NCBI RefSeq assembly: GCF_015832195.1
Contig: NC_052046.1
Span: 43,968,473 to 44,032,472, forward strand
DNA: 64,000 nt
Direction of reading: 5' to 3'
Origin: Motacilla alba alba
Lineage: Eukaryota; Chordata; Aves; Passeriformes; Motacillidae
Shown here: in pieces, positions 1 through 14,727 of the stretch
Layout: each line of letters opens with the position of its first letter
How positions within the stretch are numbered: position 1 is the first letter of the stretch
Program-made: the position numbers and the translations under genes
The notes under the pieces: model-generated
Told to the model about the DNA's origin: nothing
Seen by the model: only the letters and a program-made list of their open reading frames with translations
The model's database searches: none

Positions 1-3000
1 CATGATCTGTAACGTTGAAATGGAAGCGAGGAGATGAAAACACAGAAAATTAGGGCTGTTGGGAGAAGAGTACTATAGGTTTTTTTATCAGAAGGTAAAC
101 TGTAAAAGTATTACAATAAATTATGATTCTGTGACTGGATGAGGTTTCTCTGAAAGAAGAGGATACAAAGAAATTTACCATTTCTATATTATGAGTTCTA
201 AACTGTACTTAGAGATAACAGTTTTTCACTCCAGATGAAAATACAATTAACATAAAAAAGAAATGTGTGAATCTGAGGCGACTATCTACAGTCTTCCTGA
301 AAGAAGGCTGCAAAACCTAACCACCACCTTAGACCATATTTCTAAGCTCTCTCTTTCATATATACAGGAAGTTGAAAAACCCCAGAACTATCAAGAACAA
401 CCACAAATTTAGCTATTCTGCACAGGATTTCCAAAGGGCAGTCCAGGGCCAAAGTCCAGGGTCGTGAGAGACTCTGTTTCATATCAGGATATGTTGGGAC
501 ATTTCAGCACTTTGGTGGACATGATGCTTTCAACCCATTGACTACCAATGTGACACTTCATTCCCCATTCCTATCTGTAGAAAATCCATTCTCAGCTGAT
601 GAGCATTCACAACATGTGTGAATCTACAAAAGATCTTTTGAAATCTGTATTTCCAAGATTTCAACAGGTCTGTCCTCCCAGACCAGCTGTTTGTTCCCAA
701 AGACATTTCTTCTGCCAGGGCCTGTCCCCACTGCTGCTAACTCCTGCTTGCATTGAGATTCCACTGGTCCTCAGCTTGGGCAGCCTTTGTAACTTCCCAC
801 ATTGCAAAGCCTGGAAACTCCCTTCTCTATTGTTTTCAGGCTTATGGTGATGCACCACAAGCACTGCAGCCAGTTCCTGACCACACAGGACTGCTGCTCC
901 CTGACCAGTGCAGGGTTTGCAGAGTTGCTCTGCCAAGGCACCTGTACATTTGCAGGTTTAGAGGCTGTTTGACCAATGGAATCGAGTTTCCCAGGGCAGC
1001 AGTGAAAGGGTTGCCATCCCACAACAGAGATTGTGAGGCATAGTAAAACCCCTTTCACACTGACAGCACAACACAGATCCCACATCTAATGCTGAGCCTC
1101 CAGGCTGCTGGGGATTGACATGAGAGGAAGATGCAGGGTACACAGTGATGGACACCGCAAGATAGGCAAGCCCTGCACAAAGCCCTAGGAGCTGCCCAAG
1201 AGCAGTTGGAGATACACTAACACATGATGCATTTTGCTTTTCATGCACTCTTGCATGTCACACTGTTTTTGTAATTTTGAATGCAACTTCATGCCATGGC
1301 CACAATGCAACTATATGAATCAAACACAACCAGATCAGACGGAATGTAAATCCAAGCTGTTATGCACAGCCCAACAGGAGTCTACCTTGTATGGCAGATA
1401 GACAGAGTAACAAAGAAAATTAGCCAACTAATGACTAAAATCCCCCATGCACATGCATGCACACACACAGAGAGGTGCATGCAGTCACACTCGCTCTTGG
1501 ATGCAAAAGGCTAAACAACAGAATCATATCCAATGACAGAAATATAGTATGCTCACTAAAATGCTGGCCAGACCACTTTATGATTACTATCCCGGGATTT
1601 TCAATGATGGCTGAGTTTGAGACAAGCCATTCAGAACAAAAACTGACGATGAATAGAGGAGGGAAGTGGAGATGAAGAGAGTAAAAGGGAGTTAGACATA
1701 TAGAAGAGACTTTTCTCCTAGAGCAGCCAGATTTAGTTTGACAAGTAGCCACTGTTTCTAAGCCAATGTTCGTTCTTTCTATCTGTTGGGGCATTTATCT
1801 TCAATAACCAAAAAATTATGGAAATGAACGAAAGAAGCATGGAAGCATAAGCTATTCAACATTGCTCATAACAATTCATAGAAAATCAAAGGGGAAAATA
1901 AAAATGTGGCCTGTGCGACATCCTCTCAATGCAATTGGAAGGATCACTGATGATGCCAAATCTTATCCTTGACCTTTGGGGTGCTTTTGCAGTTGTTAAT
2001 TTTTAATTTGCTCTCCATTTGCAGTTTAAGACTGCCCCAAGTGAATGAGCTAGGCTGTGTCTTTCAGCTAAAACAGCTCATTCATAAAGTGAAAAAAAAT
2101 AAAAGGAGATGAATAACAGTTAAAAACCCAAAAACCATGCCTCAGGGCAATGTGGTCTTTAGTAACAATTGCAGATATTTATTCTTCTAGATGATGAGTA
2201 ACACCAAGCAAACTCCTCTCAACATTGCACACAATGCTGATTCACTCTGGGAGGCAGATCACCTTCATTTTCCCTTAATGGTGAATCTGTCAGCCATGCC
2301 AAAAATGAAGTAAGAGATTCTACTCTTTTCTCAGGGATCCTACTAATAGTAGGTATATGTTTTCCCTCTGAATTGTTCCCCTTCTCTCTCCACCCCTCTC
2401 TTTTGGGAAGAACAAGGTTACCATAGTGAGCATAATATCTATCATTTCCAATCAGGAACACATTAAATCAAATCAATCTGCTGTTGACATCTCTGTCCTC
2501 CCACTAATTTCCTGTTGTCTCCCCTTTATAGTATTTGTGATCCACAGAGGCAGAGATATTTTAGACACACTTTGATCATAACAGCAACAAGTCAGCATCC
2601 CACATGGTTGCAAACTGGGTGTCATTAATAAGAAATGGCTGTGTGAAGCGGCTGAATGAAGCTGATGAACCACAAGGGAGCTGGCAGGCATCCAGAGGAC
2701 TGGTAAATCTCTGCCTGGGGCAGACCTTCAGACCCACCACCAGTGACCAAGGCTGTAACCCTCACTGGGCTGGCAGTTTTGTACCTTGTCTAGATCCCAC
2801 ACGATTCACACAACTTGCAAAACAAACAGGCAGAAAAGCAGAAAATGGAGGCAGGCAGATATGAGTTAATGCTCACACAAGAGGCCTGAAAAGGAACGAC
2901 TTTCACATACAAGATGCTGACTACGACCTGCTGCCAAAATACTCTCTCTCTCTTCCAAATGCTATCAAGGCTGACCTACCTTTCTGACAAGTGCACCAAT

Positions 3001-6000
3001 AATGTAAATGAAACATAATTCTGCATGTGGGTGCTTTGCAGTAGTGTCCCTGCTGCCACCAAATAACTCCATATCTAAAGAGTTCATGTGTGACTGTGTG
3101 AGCTAATTCAGTAGCTACTCACAAGTTATTCTTTGGCACCACCAAACCTGTGCTGCAAAAAATTCCCTAATTTGTCCCTCAGAAAAAGAGAAAATTTATT
3201 TTCAGTAAAATTTTTCAAACAATGCTGTACCTACACCATGAGGAAAGGAAAATTTCCATTTGAACAGTATGCAAAATTTACAAACAACTGACAACATGGA
3301 CCTGTCATGGCAAATTCCATAGACACCTAGCTACAAGGCATTGGCTACTGAAATGTCAATATTTCAAAGAAAGTAATTTATTTTTGTTATGTAAGATTTC
3401 TAGGCAGTTGTTTTCTGTTTCTGCTCAGCACTGGATGGCCTCCTTTATGCTTAACACAGTGTAAGAGTGGCAATGATGTCATTCATTGCTGCAGAGGAAG
3501 TAAAAAGCTCTGAGCTTAGACCTTGGCAGGAAAAAACAGTTTTGCACTTAATCTCTAAACAAGTGTTTATTTAAATAAAGTTTGTTTTACTTGAATGCTA
3601 GTCAGGTCTGACAGGAGACTGGTAAACTTTCCCTAGGCACCTAGTCTCTGGACAGATAAAAAGTCAAGGCAGAGCAGAGAGACTGAAAAGCAGCCAGATG
3701 CTCTCAGACCCATAATCAGGTTACAACCAAACCTCTCTTGACACACTTATATCCTCCCCAGCACCTGCACTTTTTCTAGAGCATTTTTAAAGAGGTGAAC
3801 ATTTCTGCAGCAGTGGCTTCTTGAGTTTTGCATCATGTCCACTTAGCAGTTTCTTAAAGGACCCCAAACTGCTGTGCACTTGAGTTGTCCTGGTCAGCTC
3901 CTTCCTCAGACCTTCAGCTCCACTGGTGGTGCTCCAAAATATGCCTTTCTTTGGAAAATTTGGGCTGGAAACCCTTGTCTTGTAACAGGCAAGATCAGAG
4001 GTGAAGGTACAGCTGTAGTATGAGGCTTAGCAATGTAAAAAGACAAACCAGGCTAGCCTGTGTGACTACGATCTGTCTGAGATCTGAAACTGAAACATCA
4101 CCTCATGGGTATGTGGCTGTGGCTATGTTTCTTCACACCCAAGACAGTGACAGCACTAAGCTCATATAAAAAATGCCTCTGGAGGCAACCTAGGAATCAC
4201 AACATGAAGAAGTAATTTATGTACCTGTAGCACAGCTAAAGGCAAATAAAGTTAGCAGGAAACACTGACTTTTTTGTTTAGGGTTGGGTTATTTTCCTGG
4301 TAAGTGACATAGTTAACAAAGACCCATAATGAAAGTAATCTTAAATTTGGAGAATGACAGAAGTGAAAGAGAAGGGCACAACTCACTTTGATCTCAATTC
4401 AGCTTTGTTTTTTATTCTAATCAGGTTAAGTGATGAAAGCTCATTTGCCTGCCATTGAAAGTGGTCAGAGATAAGGGAGATAGGGGGTCCTCAAATCATG
4501 CCCTGCCTGGCCCCTCCCAGAGCCATCACAGGAGCCTTCAGCCACACATCTAAGGATGAAACCTACCACTGTGATCCAACTCGTAAGGTTTCCTGGTGCA
4601 GCTTTCAAACAGAGGGTTATTGCTGCCTTTGGCTGTCTAGGACCCCTCATGGGATGTGAGGGAAGGACATTCTGGCATGGTACAAGTCTCAAGACGTTTA
4701 GTGGAGGAAGCAAAGGCAGGGGAAGGAGAGGGATCTGAGAGGCTTGACAGGGAATATGCATGGAGAAACAGGGAGATATGAGGACAATACGTGTAAACAG
4801 GATCATTATGGTCCTCTGGCTGTGCCTTGCATATGATGAGCACAGTCTGTCCAGTCTTCTAATGAAACTCCATTTCCAACTCTTTTAATGGGGAAGTGGT
4901 GTGCCTGTGTCTACAGGTCATGTGTATATGTACACGTGTCTGAGTGCACACCTGCTATGAATGGGGGCCCAGTTTCACTGCTGCCTGGACCTAGAGCATG
5001 GATCTGCTGCAGCCTCACTGCAGTGGGGCTATCAGATTTGTTCACTTCCTAGCAAATAATATATATTGTCTTCAGGAGTTTGAAAGATGGGCAGCATAGG
5101 GCAGAACAGTACTAAACAATTAAAAAAAGCATGGTGCTTTGTATCACACACGACAACAAACCTAAGTTATTCTCAGTCCAGCTCCACAAAGCTCATACTT
5201 ATGGTAACCATTTCTCACTTTAGATACAGATAAATACAATGTACATCTCCTTGGGATGATGTGAGTGAAGAAAAAAAATGAACATACTCCTCTTTTTTTT
5301 GTCCTATAAGAAGTTTTCCATAAAAAAATGACACAGTACCTGTTTGAGAAAGGAGGACTTTTAAACAATTTAGGGAATTAAAATATTTTTCTCATATAGA
5401 GAAACATTTTTAAAACTAGCTGGGTTAGTGGAAAATGCATCCACCATCATTTTAGAAATAGAATGTTCAGTTTTTCTGGTCTATTGTAAGGCTGACTGTG
5501 CAGATGTTTTTAGTAACAGCAGGTCTCTCAGTGAATACAAGATGCTATCATTTTTTAAAAACTATTTTTTTGGCTGCAAAACCTTTTTTTTGGAACACAT
5601 CAGGGACAAAAACCACACATGTTTCAGACTGGGGTGTTATGACTTAGGGATGCTGACTGCAACTTGAAGGCAATAAACTTTAAGTGAAATAAAAAGTAAC
5701 AGAGGTTTCCTTTGGAGATTCTCAACTGCCAGATAGACAGCTTGCAAACACGATGCGCACCTCAGATGAGGATGCAGTGAAGAAAAGAACCTTTGCAACA
5801 CAGAGGAATAACAACCATTTTTAGGGGACCAAAATTCAAGGAAAATTGCATCAAACAGGTCACTCAGCATACCACCTTGTTACAGAAAATACAGGATAAT
5901 GCCTCAGGTGACTATCACTCAAGTCACTTCTGGCAAATTCCTCACAGTCTGCCCTCTGACCTCTCTTCTATTCCAGTACTCTTCAGGTTTGGAGGTTTGA

Positions 6001-9000
6001 CATGTGACTGTTTGTGTTGGTGGAAGATTAAGCGTGTCTTGGTGACAGGTTTTCCAGCACTCAGCTGGCCTACAGCCTTCCTGTCTAGAATGCACGGAGG
6101 CTACTCACCATGGTTATGGGATAGCCTCTGGAGAAGCAGGACAAGGAAGGACTGGTGAGGGTGGCAAATCCATAGAAAGGAAACCTCACTGCACTACTGC
6201 AGTTGCATCCTTTTGCCCTTTTGCTTGGCATAGTACTGCACATGGGTTTGTTGGCAAAACCCCTACAGGGTTGCTGAGACTGTCCTGCATCCTCAAGGTG
6301 GGAGAGGACCTTGAGGACATTCCACACTGAAGAAGCTTTTCTGCTCTGACATCGTTGCCATGAACACATACTGCCATCTCACTCAGCATTGTGGATTATT
6401 GTCTCTGCGCCTTCTCATGGAGATAGATGCCTATGCTGTTTCATGCAGGTGTTCAGCAAAGGATAAAATGTTAAATAAAAATAAAATCCACTTTTCTCTG
6501 CATCAGCCTACTTTCAATTTGCCTTTGTCTAAACATTAAGTATCCAGCCTCTGGCAAAGAGCATTAGTAACTAAATTGTGTCTGGTTCCTCACTGTTACT
6601 GGTTTTGTACATTCCTTCTCTGTTCTTTCTGGTTTGCCCTGTTGTTGGGATTATCTATCTGTCTCAAGAAAACAGAGTACTATACATATTGCTCCGCAGG
6701 GACTTTTGGATTGGGCCACAAAACAGCAGACATACTTTCTGGTTTGGCTTTTTACATGGTATTGTGGCCATGTCTGAGATGGACATGAAGATCTTGGGCA
6801 CACTTTCATGCTCATCTGAAGGTATGTGCTTGTCTTTTGAGGCTATTTGCCACTTTGGACATCGCTGGAATAGTACTCAGTTTGACAGCAACCATGTCTT
6901 CCATTGAGAGGAAAGCTTTGATTCTTTATTTACTATCTTAAAACAGAGGAGGATTTTTTTTTTGTAACCTATTGATGGATGTGAAACTTTCTTTGCTTTT
7001 CACACCTTTCCTTCCATGTTAAGCAAGCCCTGCTAAATATAATGGCTGTATGCAATGCTTTTGATGATTGCAGGAGATATCCATGTCACACCACTGAAGA
7101 TTTAATTGCCCCTTTTGCAGTAACAAAGGTAAACAAGTTACCTTGTTCTGCTTAGGGCAGAACACTCTTTGTAACTCTTGTATACCTTTACTTTTAAATG
7201 AGTTAAGTTCTCTATTGGGAAGCAGTGTCTTTTGGCAGACTGGTGGACTGAGTTGGATAAAGCTAGGCAAGCTTTTGAGCCCACCAATGTATTTTGAAGA
7301 CTCTACAGTTTCAACAAATTAATCTAATCCCAGTGTTCTTATACTCCACAAGCATCGCTTTCTGCCAGTGCTCAGACTTAAGTTCACAAAGGTCAATGTG
7401 GCTCCCTACATCTGTGGTGGATATGGCTTGATGTATGTGTACATGTGCTGTATATATATTAGTGAGCATCTCTTACTGAAATTGACTGAGCTAAGATGTC
7501 ATGGACTTAGCCATGGTCCCAGTGTTGTGGATGCTGGGTTATCAGCTACAGGTATTGTCCTTGAACACAGTAAGTGGCTAATCTGGCTAAACTTGTCATA
7601 TCTCTTGCCTTCAAACACTGTCTGGACCACTTGCCATCTGTTCTGATTTCTTCGTGCTGCAACCAAACCAAGAATATTTTTGAAAGCCTCACTCTTGTAA
7701 TGTCCCAACATTACTCACAAGCCCAGCAATTCTGCTGCCAATGCTCAGGAAACTGGGTACACTCAGTCTGAGGTTTGTGAATTGCCAGCCTGTCTCATAT
7801 GCACCTTGTTTCCCACAATCCTCAGGTAACGTGATCACACTATTTATTAAGGGGCATTTGTTCATAGTCAGCATCAGCCTACTGCCTGCAACATGGATGC
7901 TAACAAATAGTTTCTAAGATGCCTGTAGGTATGAAAGACCTCAGTTCAATAATACTAACAGCTCTGCTTCATTCTTCGAGCTCTTTGCACACAGTTTCTC
8001 TTCTTTCCCTCCACTACTGCCAAGGATCACAGCAGTTGGTAGAAACAAGACACCCTGGGAAATCATGTCCTGTATTCACTTTCTGGCCTGTTTCTGTGTG
8101 CTGGAATGGAAGGAACTACAGCCGTGTTGACTTCAGGCACTGCCCTGGGTGACTTCTGTGCACGTCTCACAGCCTAAAAATCCACCCTGGGGCAGTCAGG
8201 GTAAGGAGCCTCATGCATGCAAATGGCTTTCCCAGTGAGTGCAGCACAACAAGTTTTAATATCTAGTTAAGTCTTCAGGGCTGGATCCTGTCCAGGCTCA
8301 ACAATGTGATTGTACATCACTGGCATTTCTTTCTGGGCGACTGGGGCAATGGGAATCTGCTGGGTCACCCCAGCTTTTCTGATACAGTCCCTCCATGTTC
8401 TGCATTCCTTGTGTTGGGTTGGAAATACAGACAGGTACAGTGCTTAGGAAACCACCTAAATGCCCTTAGTCAGCATGTTTCAGCTGTAAAGTAACTGAAG
8501 CCATATTCTCCAGTTCTTGTATCCTCACCTCTCCTCATTTCCTGATGCTTTCCCTAAATACTTCCATGCAGAAACAGCTCTCAGACCCTCTGGGATCCCT
8601 GCAGAAGTCTTTGTATATTTGACTGCTGGGACCTGAGAAGCAAGGCAGTGCTCATAAAGGAGGTGTCAGAGAAGTCCCTCGAATGACAAACAAAGTGAAA
8701 AAATAAGAAGAAAAACAAACCCAGCGTGTGGACCTTCCCTCCAGCCTGGGCTGCCTCTTACCAATCCTGCAGTGCTTGTACTCCCCTATTAATGTGATGT
8801 TTCCCGGGAATTTGTTCAGAAAGCCTCAGGTGAAAGGTCTGCCTAGGAGAGATAGCTTTGCTGGGCCACTTTGACAAAAGCAACTGCCCATACCCAGCAC
8901 ACTCTATTTGTAACATTATCTTAGGAAGATGCTCATGACTGATGTCTGCTCACAATAAGAGTTTTCCTTTTCCTTAACTAGCACTTTGGTGGGGAGAGGA

Positions 9001-10525
9001 AAGCTTGTACGTGCCTCAGAAGTGAACTGCTTGCCTGTGAGGATCTAAGACACAGGACTGGAGACAGAAGAGGGCAGAACTCTCGGGGGACATTGCTTCT
9101 GGGCATGGGGAAGAAGTACAGCCAGGAACACTACAGGGAATAGGCAGTGCTGGCTGTGCTGAGAGTCACATGAGGCCTGGGAACAGCCAGGCTCTTGGCT
9201 TCAGTTACGGAGCAGGAGAACTGCACTTCAGAGACCACTTATCACTGCAATAAATATTGCTTCTCACTGAGCACATGTGGAAGCTGAGACATCTGACAGT
9301 GAGGAGGGCTCCTGTAGGCACGGGTTTGGCAGCACAGGCAGGCAGCAGTTTGTACAGAGCTACACGCTATTGCCAGTAAAATAACAGAAGCAATACTCTG
9401 TGACTAAAGCTGCTGTTTACAAGTATTTTCTTTTCTTGTTCCTGGTGTGGGCAGTGAGAAGAAGGGGATTTAGATTAAGAAAACTCTTTTAAAGCAAAGA
9501 ACTGAAAACAAAATTTAAAACAAATACACAGCCTCACAGCTTCTGTATAACACATCATGAGTCATTTCACCCACCCAGTTACCCCCAATCCCCCTCCCAG
9601 CATCCCCTCATCAGCAAGCTGCTGGCAGAGTGAGCCTTTCCTTCAGCGTGAAGAGCTGGTCCTGCCATGCTCTCATTTTTAATGCTGCATTTGCTGCAGA
9701 AAGCATAAGATGTCAGTGCCTTCTCACACCATATCCACACCCTGCTGCACACAGCAGTGAGTCAGCACCAGATGCTTGCAGGCTTGGGAGTCTCAGTTTC
9801 ATCAACTGTAAATCCCTGCAGCTCCACTAGCTACAAGAGCTCCTCACAGCAACACCAGCTGGAAACCTGCCCCTGTAAATCTCAGGGGAGGAGCTGCCCA
9901 AGCAGCTTCTCCTCAAGCTGGCCTTGCACAGGGGTCTCATTCTTCCTAGTTCCCAAGTCCATTTCCACTCGTCCTGAAGCATGAAACGGCTAGGTGGAAC
10001 TGGGAGCAGGGCTCTTTGTTTAGACTAAGCATGCAGAGTTTGCTTCATCTGTAGTCTAAATAGATGTCTAAATGAGTCCAAATGAAAGTCAGGAGCTTGT
10101 GTGCCTGTGTGCAGGGAAGCAGTAGGGGTGCAGCCTGCTTCTGTCTTCATGGGACGAAAACGGGCATTTGTAAAGCCTGCACATGTCTAGTTTGGAGACA
10201 GACTGAATACCCATTACGTGCACACCAGCAGGAGCCTATTTTTAGCCACTGGGCAAACACAGGGTATCTGTCAGTGTAGTGTTCAAGTCTTATCCCATGC
10301 CTTCCATTTTCTTTCCCCCTCTTTTCAAGTCTTCACCACCCCTCCCCCAAACTTTCCCCTTCTTACGGAAACTGGGAGACATTTGATAATGTAGGTAATA
10401 AGATTCCATCTCCACACAGACAACATTCAAGAAGGTTCATTCAATTATTCAATAAGGTTTTACCTCCTTTTTCCATGACTTTTCACAACAAACAGATCAA
10501 CAGACAGATGATCATGTAACAGGAA
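1..10525. other. NRG1 intron, distal part: no gene seen
   Basis: AT-rich non-coding DNA, read as part of the intron after the NRG1 CRD exon. I saw only short low-complexity patches (a CA run near 1463, a CT run near 2941, T/A runs). Open frames are short, overlap on both strands and match nothing I recognise. The EGF-domain exon of NRG1, expected on the minus strand downstream of the CRD exon, was looked for and not found. Confidence 0.6.
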
Positions 10526-10739
10526 CTTCCCTTCCCTTCCCTTCCCTTCCCTTCCCTTCCCTTCCCTTCCCTTCCCTTCCCTTCCCTTCCCTTCCCTTCC
10601 CTTCCCTTCCCTTCCCTTCCCTTCCCTTCCCTTCCCTTCCCTTCCCCCTTCCCTTCCCTTCCCTTCCCTTCCCTTCCCTTCCCTTCCCTTCCCTTCCCTT
10701 CCCTTCCCTTCCCTTCCCTTCCCTTCCCTCCCCTTCCCC
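10526..10739. repeat. (TTCCC)n / (GGGAA)n pentanucleotide array, about 43 units
   Basis: A nearly pure TTCCC array runs for about 214 bases, with an interruption near 10641-10650 (two extra C) and a diverged end (CTCCCC) near 10728-10740. The minus strand is pure purine, GGGAA. Because the unit is five bases, all three minus-strand frames stay open and spell a Gly-Arg-Glu-Gly-Lys pattern, so the open frames here are artefacts. Long purine/pyrimidine arrays of this kind can adopt triplex or G-quadruplex structures and are length-variable. Confidence 0.98.
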
Positions 10740-13700
10740 AGGGTTTGAAGCATGACCTTCTCTGCATTGCACCATGTGATACTTAGCAATCAGAATCTGA
10801 AACACTGACACTACTTTGATAGCATAATGACTTTGCAAGTTCATGTGCCTCCTGGTATCCCCAGTCAAAATGAGATCATGGAACCTGAGGGGTTAACAGG
10901 AGTGACACAGCCCTCACATGCATTGCTAGAGTCGGGGATGACAGAAGCAGCACACAATCTGCTAAGTGAAGGGCTCTGCTAAGGGTCTCATCAGCACACA
11001 GGGTCCAAAGTGTTGACATATAGGCACAATACATTTTTATTCTGCTATGTTTCATAGTATGTCATATCCAAAAACCATATCTCAAATGATCTGAGGCACC
11101 AGAAAGTAATGATAGGATTGGCAAAGCAATGAAAAAAACCCAGATAGTGTTGCACTTCCAAACAAAATCAGGTAAACTCAAGCATTTCAAACAACTGCAG
11201 AAAACAGGACTCTAACATGGTTACCGCCCAGGAATGCTCAGCTACACAAAGCTGTTATTTTAACAGTCTTATGCATAGCCTCTAAATAAGAACTGATTTT
11301 TTGCATCAAATTCTCTTAAACTAGCATCTAAAAGAATTCCCCTCACTTAAGAACTCCCTTATTTCCCCTCATATGAGGATGGAGTCTGGACTACTTCCAT
11401 CATAACTCCATTATAACCAAGGTATTTTGCCCTCATCTGTATAGAGTTACCTCAAGTTAGTGCTATACTTTCAAACTCAACTGTGAGTCCAGAAGACTGG
11501 CAGTAAAGAACATCCATGGGCAGTAATTTCCTCATCTACTACAGCTCTGTCCTCAAAATACACAAGGCTTCATGTCCCTGTGACTTAGAAATAGGCAGAC
11601 CCCACCAGGCAAAAGCTGTTATACTGATGGAGAACTGAAAATATTCAATAGCTGTGAGTCTCCCCAGTCATTTATCTCTGAATTTCAATGAGTATCTCAA
11701 CACAATCACTCTCTTCCAAAGCTAATTTATAACCTCTTTTTGTCACTATATTAGTACCCTGGAAACTTGTGGGCAGGCTAGTAGAACCAACAAGGTTAGT
11801 TCACATGTTTTGTCATCTAAAATACTACAAATAATCATCCTATTCTTGTCTTGCAAGAAACAGGCAAGAGCTCCAGTGACAGGGCAGTCTTTCAGGGAGG
11901 AAATGTTACCAATCTCCTGAACTAAGTAAGTGATCAGAGGTACCTAGAGGCTCAAGGGGAATGCAGAACGAGGGTGTTTAAACAGTCTCTGTAGCCCATG
12001 GGCAGAGGAAGGTTACCCCACAATGGTCCCAGCATTTTAATGAGACTGCTGCACTCCACCACTTCCTGAGAATCCAGCCTTTCTCATTCTGCTGCATGGT
12101 GAGCTAGCAGAAACTGATGTGCTAACTGAGAAATGTCTTATAAATTACAGTCTGGAGATGCTACTGACTAAAAGCATGCTGGCTGTGGTGCTGGTGTACT
12201 GCCTGCCTATTTGCTTGCTGTTGTAGGCTGTGTGAGAGCAGAGATTTCCTTTCATTCTGCAGATCTCACAATAGGAGTTGTGTGTACCCAGAGGGCACCA
12301 CCTGCCATCCCACCACCCACCCCCTCCTGCTTCACACAGCTGTCTTTGGACATGTCCACGTAGCATTCCACACGTCTGGAGTAGGTATTTCTGCCATGGA
12401 TCAGTTTTCATTCCAAACCCCAACACCCTAAAACCAAAGCTAACCCCAAAAGCATAGCTGTAGAAGCAGCAAGTTTGTACTCCTGGAAGAGGACATGGAG
12501 ACAGCTCATGGGGTGTTACAAAGGCTATTCACTCACGACTAAGCTATTTTTGACTTGCTGAGTCTTTTAACATTCAAACAACATTTCTTCCTTCACATCA
12601 TGCTGGAATCACAATGTGAAAGATCACTATTTTTCAAACCACAGTGCCACAGACTCTGTCCAAGGAGTGAAGTACAAGAAAATCTGGGTTTGTCTGTGTA
12701 GCATTATGGCTTGTTATTTGCTAATTTAATGAGAGTTTTACTGTTTGCACCTCCTTGATTTCTAGGGAAAAAAGCCTGTTCCAGTTGTAATGAAGAATAC
12801 TAACACCTTTCTAAAACAGGTGCTTTTCAGCTAAGTGTCTGAGGGTCTTCATGACAGACCTGTTGGGCAGCTGGGATGAGGGCCAGCCCCTGGCAGTGCA
12901 GCCTGAAATCTTGGAACATACAGTGAGGAACAAACCACCGTACAATGATTTATAAGCTGGTACATAGACCAGTTTCAAAGGCAGATGTGCCCACTGCAGA
13001 CCTGGGTGATACTCTTTCTAACGGTGATACTACCATCTTGATACCTCAGAGTAGCAGCTTGAAAACTCATTAGAGGAGGAAACTCCTTGCTCAGCACTGG
13101 GCTGAAGCAATGAAACAGGAGCCGATTTCTTCTGTATGACTGCAGCTCAGTTAGTTCATTTCATACTGTTGTTCTATCCTTTTAATGGAAAGAAACACAC
13201 TGCAGAACAGTCCAAGACCAGTTCCTGCCAGACTGCATCCTAGAGGCAGAGCATGCCACTTATTTCTAAAATTATCTCCTTTGCTGCATGGTTTTGGCCC
13301 AGGGTATTGCCCATGCATTCACATCACCTCCTGAGACCACACACACACATATCCTTGCTTGTGCATCCTGTTTCCATCCACTGCCAGGAAACACAGCACG
13401 TAATACATAATGTGCATAAAACCACAAGCATTGAGATAGGGCACAAAAGAAGATGAAAAATACATATCTATATTGCCTTGCTTGAATGAAATGGACACAA
13501 ATGAAACTTAAAAACTAAAGAAACAAGATTCAAACTATGGAGAATAAGAGAACAGGGATCTTATCCCTTCCAGTGTGGGGGTCAGGCAGATGCACTAGGG
13601 AGGTATGAGCAGGAGGAGAGAGTGTCAGATCTCTGATGCTGCACAGCTACAAAGCAAGCTGTTCTCTCCTTTCTGCCACACTTCCCTTTTTCAGAGTAAA

Positions 13701-14649
13701 AGCTACTAAGAATTACACTACTTGTTATGTCTTTCTCTCAGATCCTGCTCCTGCTTTGCATACTGCTTTCTCTGTATCTGCAGCTACCCTTATTTTCCTC
13801 CCTGTAAATCTCTGGAGCATCTTCGCTTCTTGCATTTTCCTCAGCGTGCCTTCCATCCTGGCTTAGGAAGTTAGTCCCTGCATTTCCAGAAATGTGGTTT
13901 CTCTCAACTTTGTTAACCCCTTGCTCACTTCCTCTGTGCATACAACTTGCTCCACCTAACTTCCAGTTTTGGCCTGAAGGCCCTGTGTGTAGAAGGAGAA
14001 TCAGTTCCAGCATCAGGGAAAGCAAGATGCCAACAAGGCACAGGTCCTAGGGAAAGCGAGATGCACATATCCAGCTGGCTGTCAGCATCATCTGCTCGGC
14101 TGAAAAATCCCAGAGGGTGTGGATTAGCATGCGTGAGAGTTGAGGTGGGGTACTCTGTAGTGAAAAATTTATAGCAAGCACTGACTTGTTGCAAATTGAA
14201 AGTCCAAATTCCTAAAAAGTTTTTAGCGGGACTTGGAACAGCAGCCTTTGGAAAAAGGGATGGCTGATGTGCTTAGCCAGGGCATAAGAGACATGGTATC
14301 AAGGTCCTTGTCCCCTGCACTGGGAATGAATCTGCATTCCATGTACCAAACTGGATTATGTTCACTGTTGAGCTGCTAGTGCTCAGTGCACTGGAAAAGA
14401 ATGAGTTTTGAGTTTTGTTAGGGTGCCCAACTGAAACACCTCAGTCAGAGTCCTAAGCAGCCCAAGAGCAAATCAGCATCTTACAGCTTATATTCACAGG
14501 TGCTGCCTTTGCCTTTAGAGAGTGGAGGTGCAAAGACTGCCATCCTGAGAGGGGGAGTCTGTGAGACCTGCAGGAACATAGCAAGCCCATTTCTAACCCA
14601 AGTACAGAGGCACAATACTCTTGGGCAGATGGTGTAACTCTTTGGTATG
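10740..14649. other. NRG1 intron between the pentanucleotide array and the CR1 fragment: no gene seen
   Basis: Unremarkable AT-rich sequence. A short CA run lies near 13341. No coding, RNA or element signature was recognised. Confidence 0.6.
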
Positions 14650-14727
14650 TTCTTGTGCAGGGCCAGGAGCTGGACTCAATGTTCCTTGTGGGTCCCTTCC
14701 AATTCAGCATATTCTATGATTTTGTAG
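14650..14727 (+). mobile_element. CR1 LINE 3'-end fragment
   Basis: The stretch CAGGGCCAGGAGCTGGACTC, followed by CAATGTTCCTTGTGGGTCCC and TTCCAATTCAGCATATTCTATGATT, matches the well-known 3' end of bird/reptile CR1 elements, including the terminal ATTCTATG-type repeat unit. Orientation is plus, antisense to NRG1. The 5' limit is uncertain; the element may extend upstream into 14450-14650 in a form I could not recognise. It is a 5'-truncated, non-coding copy, as most CR1 copies are. Confidence 0.8.

Noticed and set aside
10460..10868. Three overlapping Gly-Arg-Glu-Gly-Lys repeat open frames on the minus strand
   Set aside because: They are produced by the GGGAA array, which has no stop in any minus-strand frame; they are not a gene.
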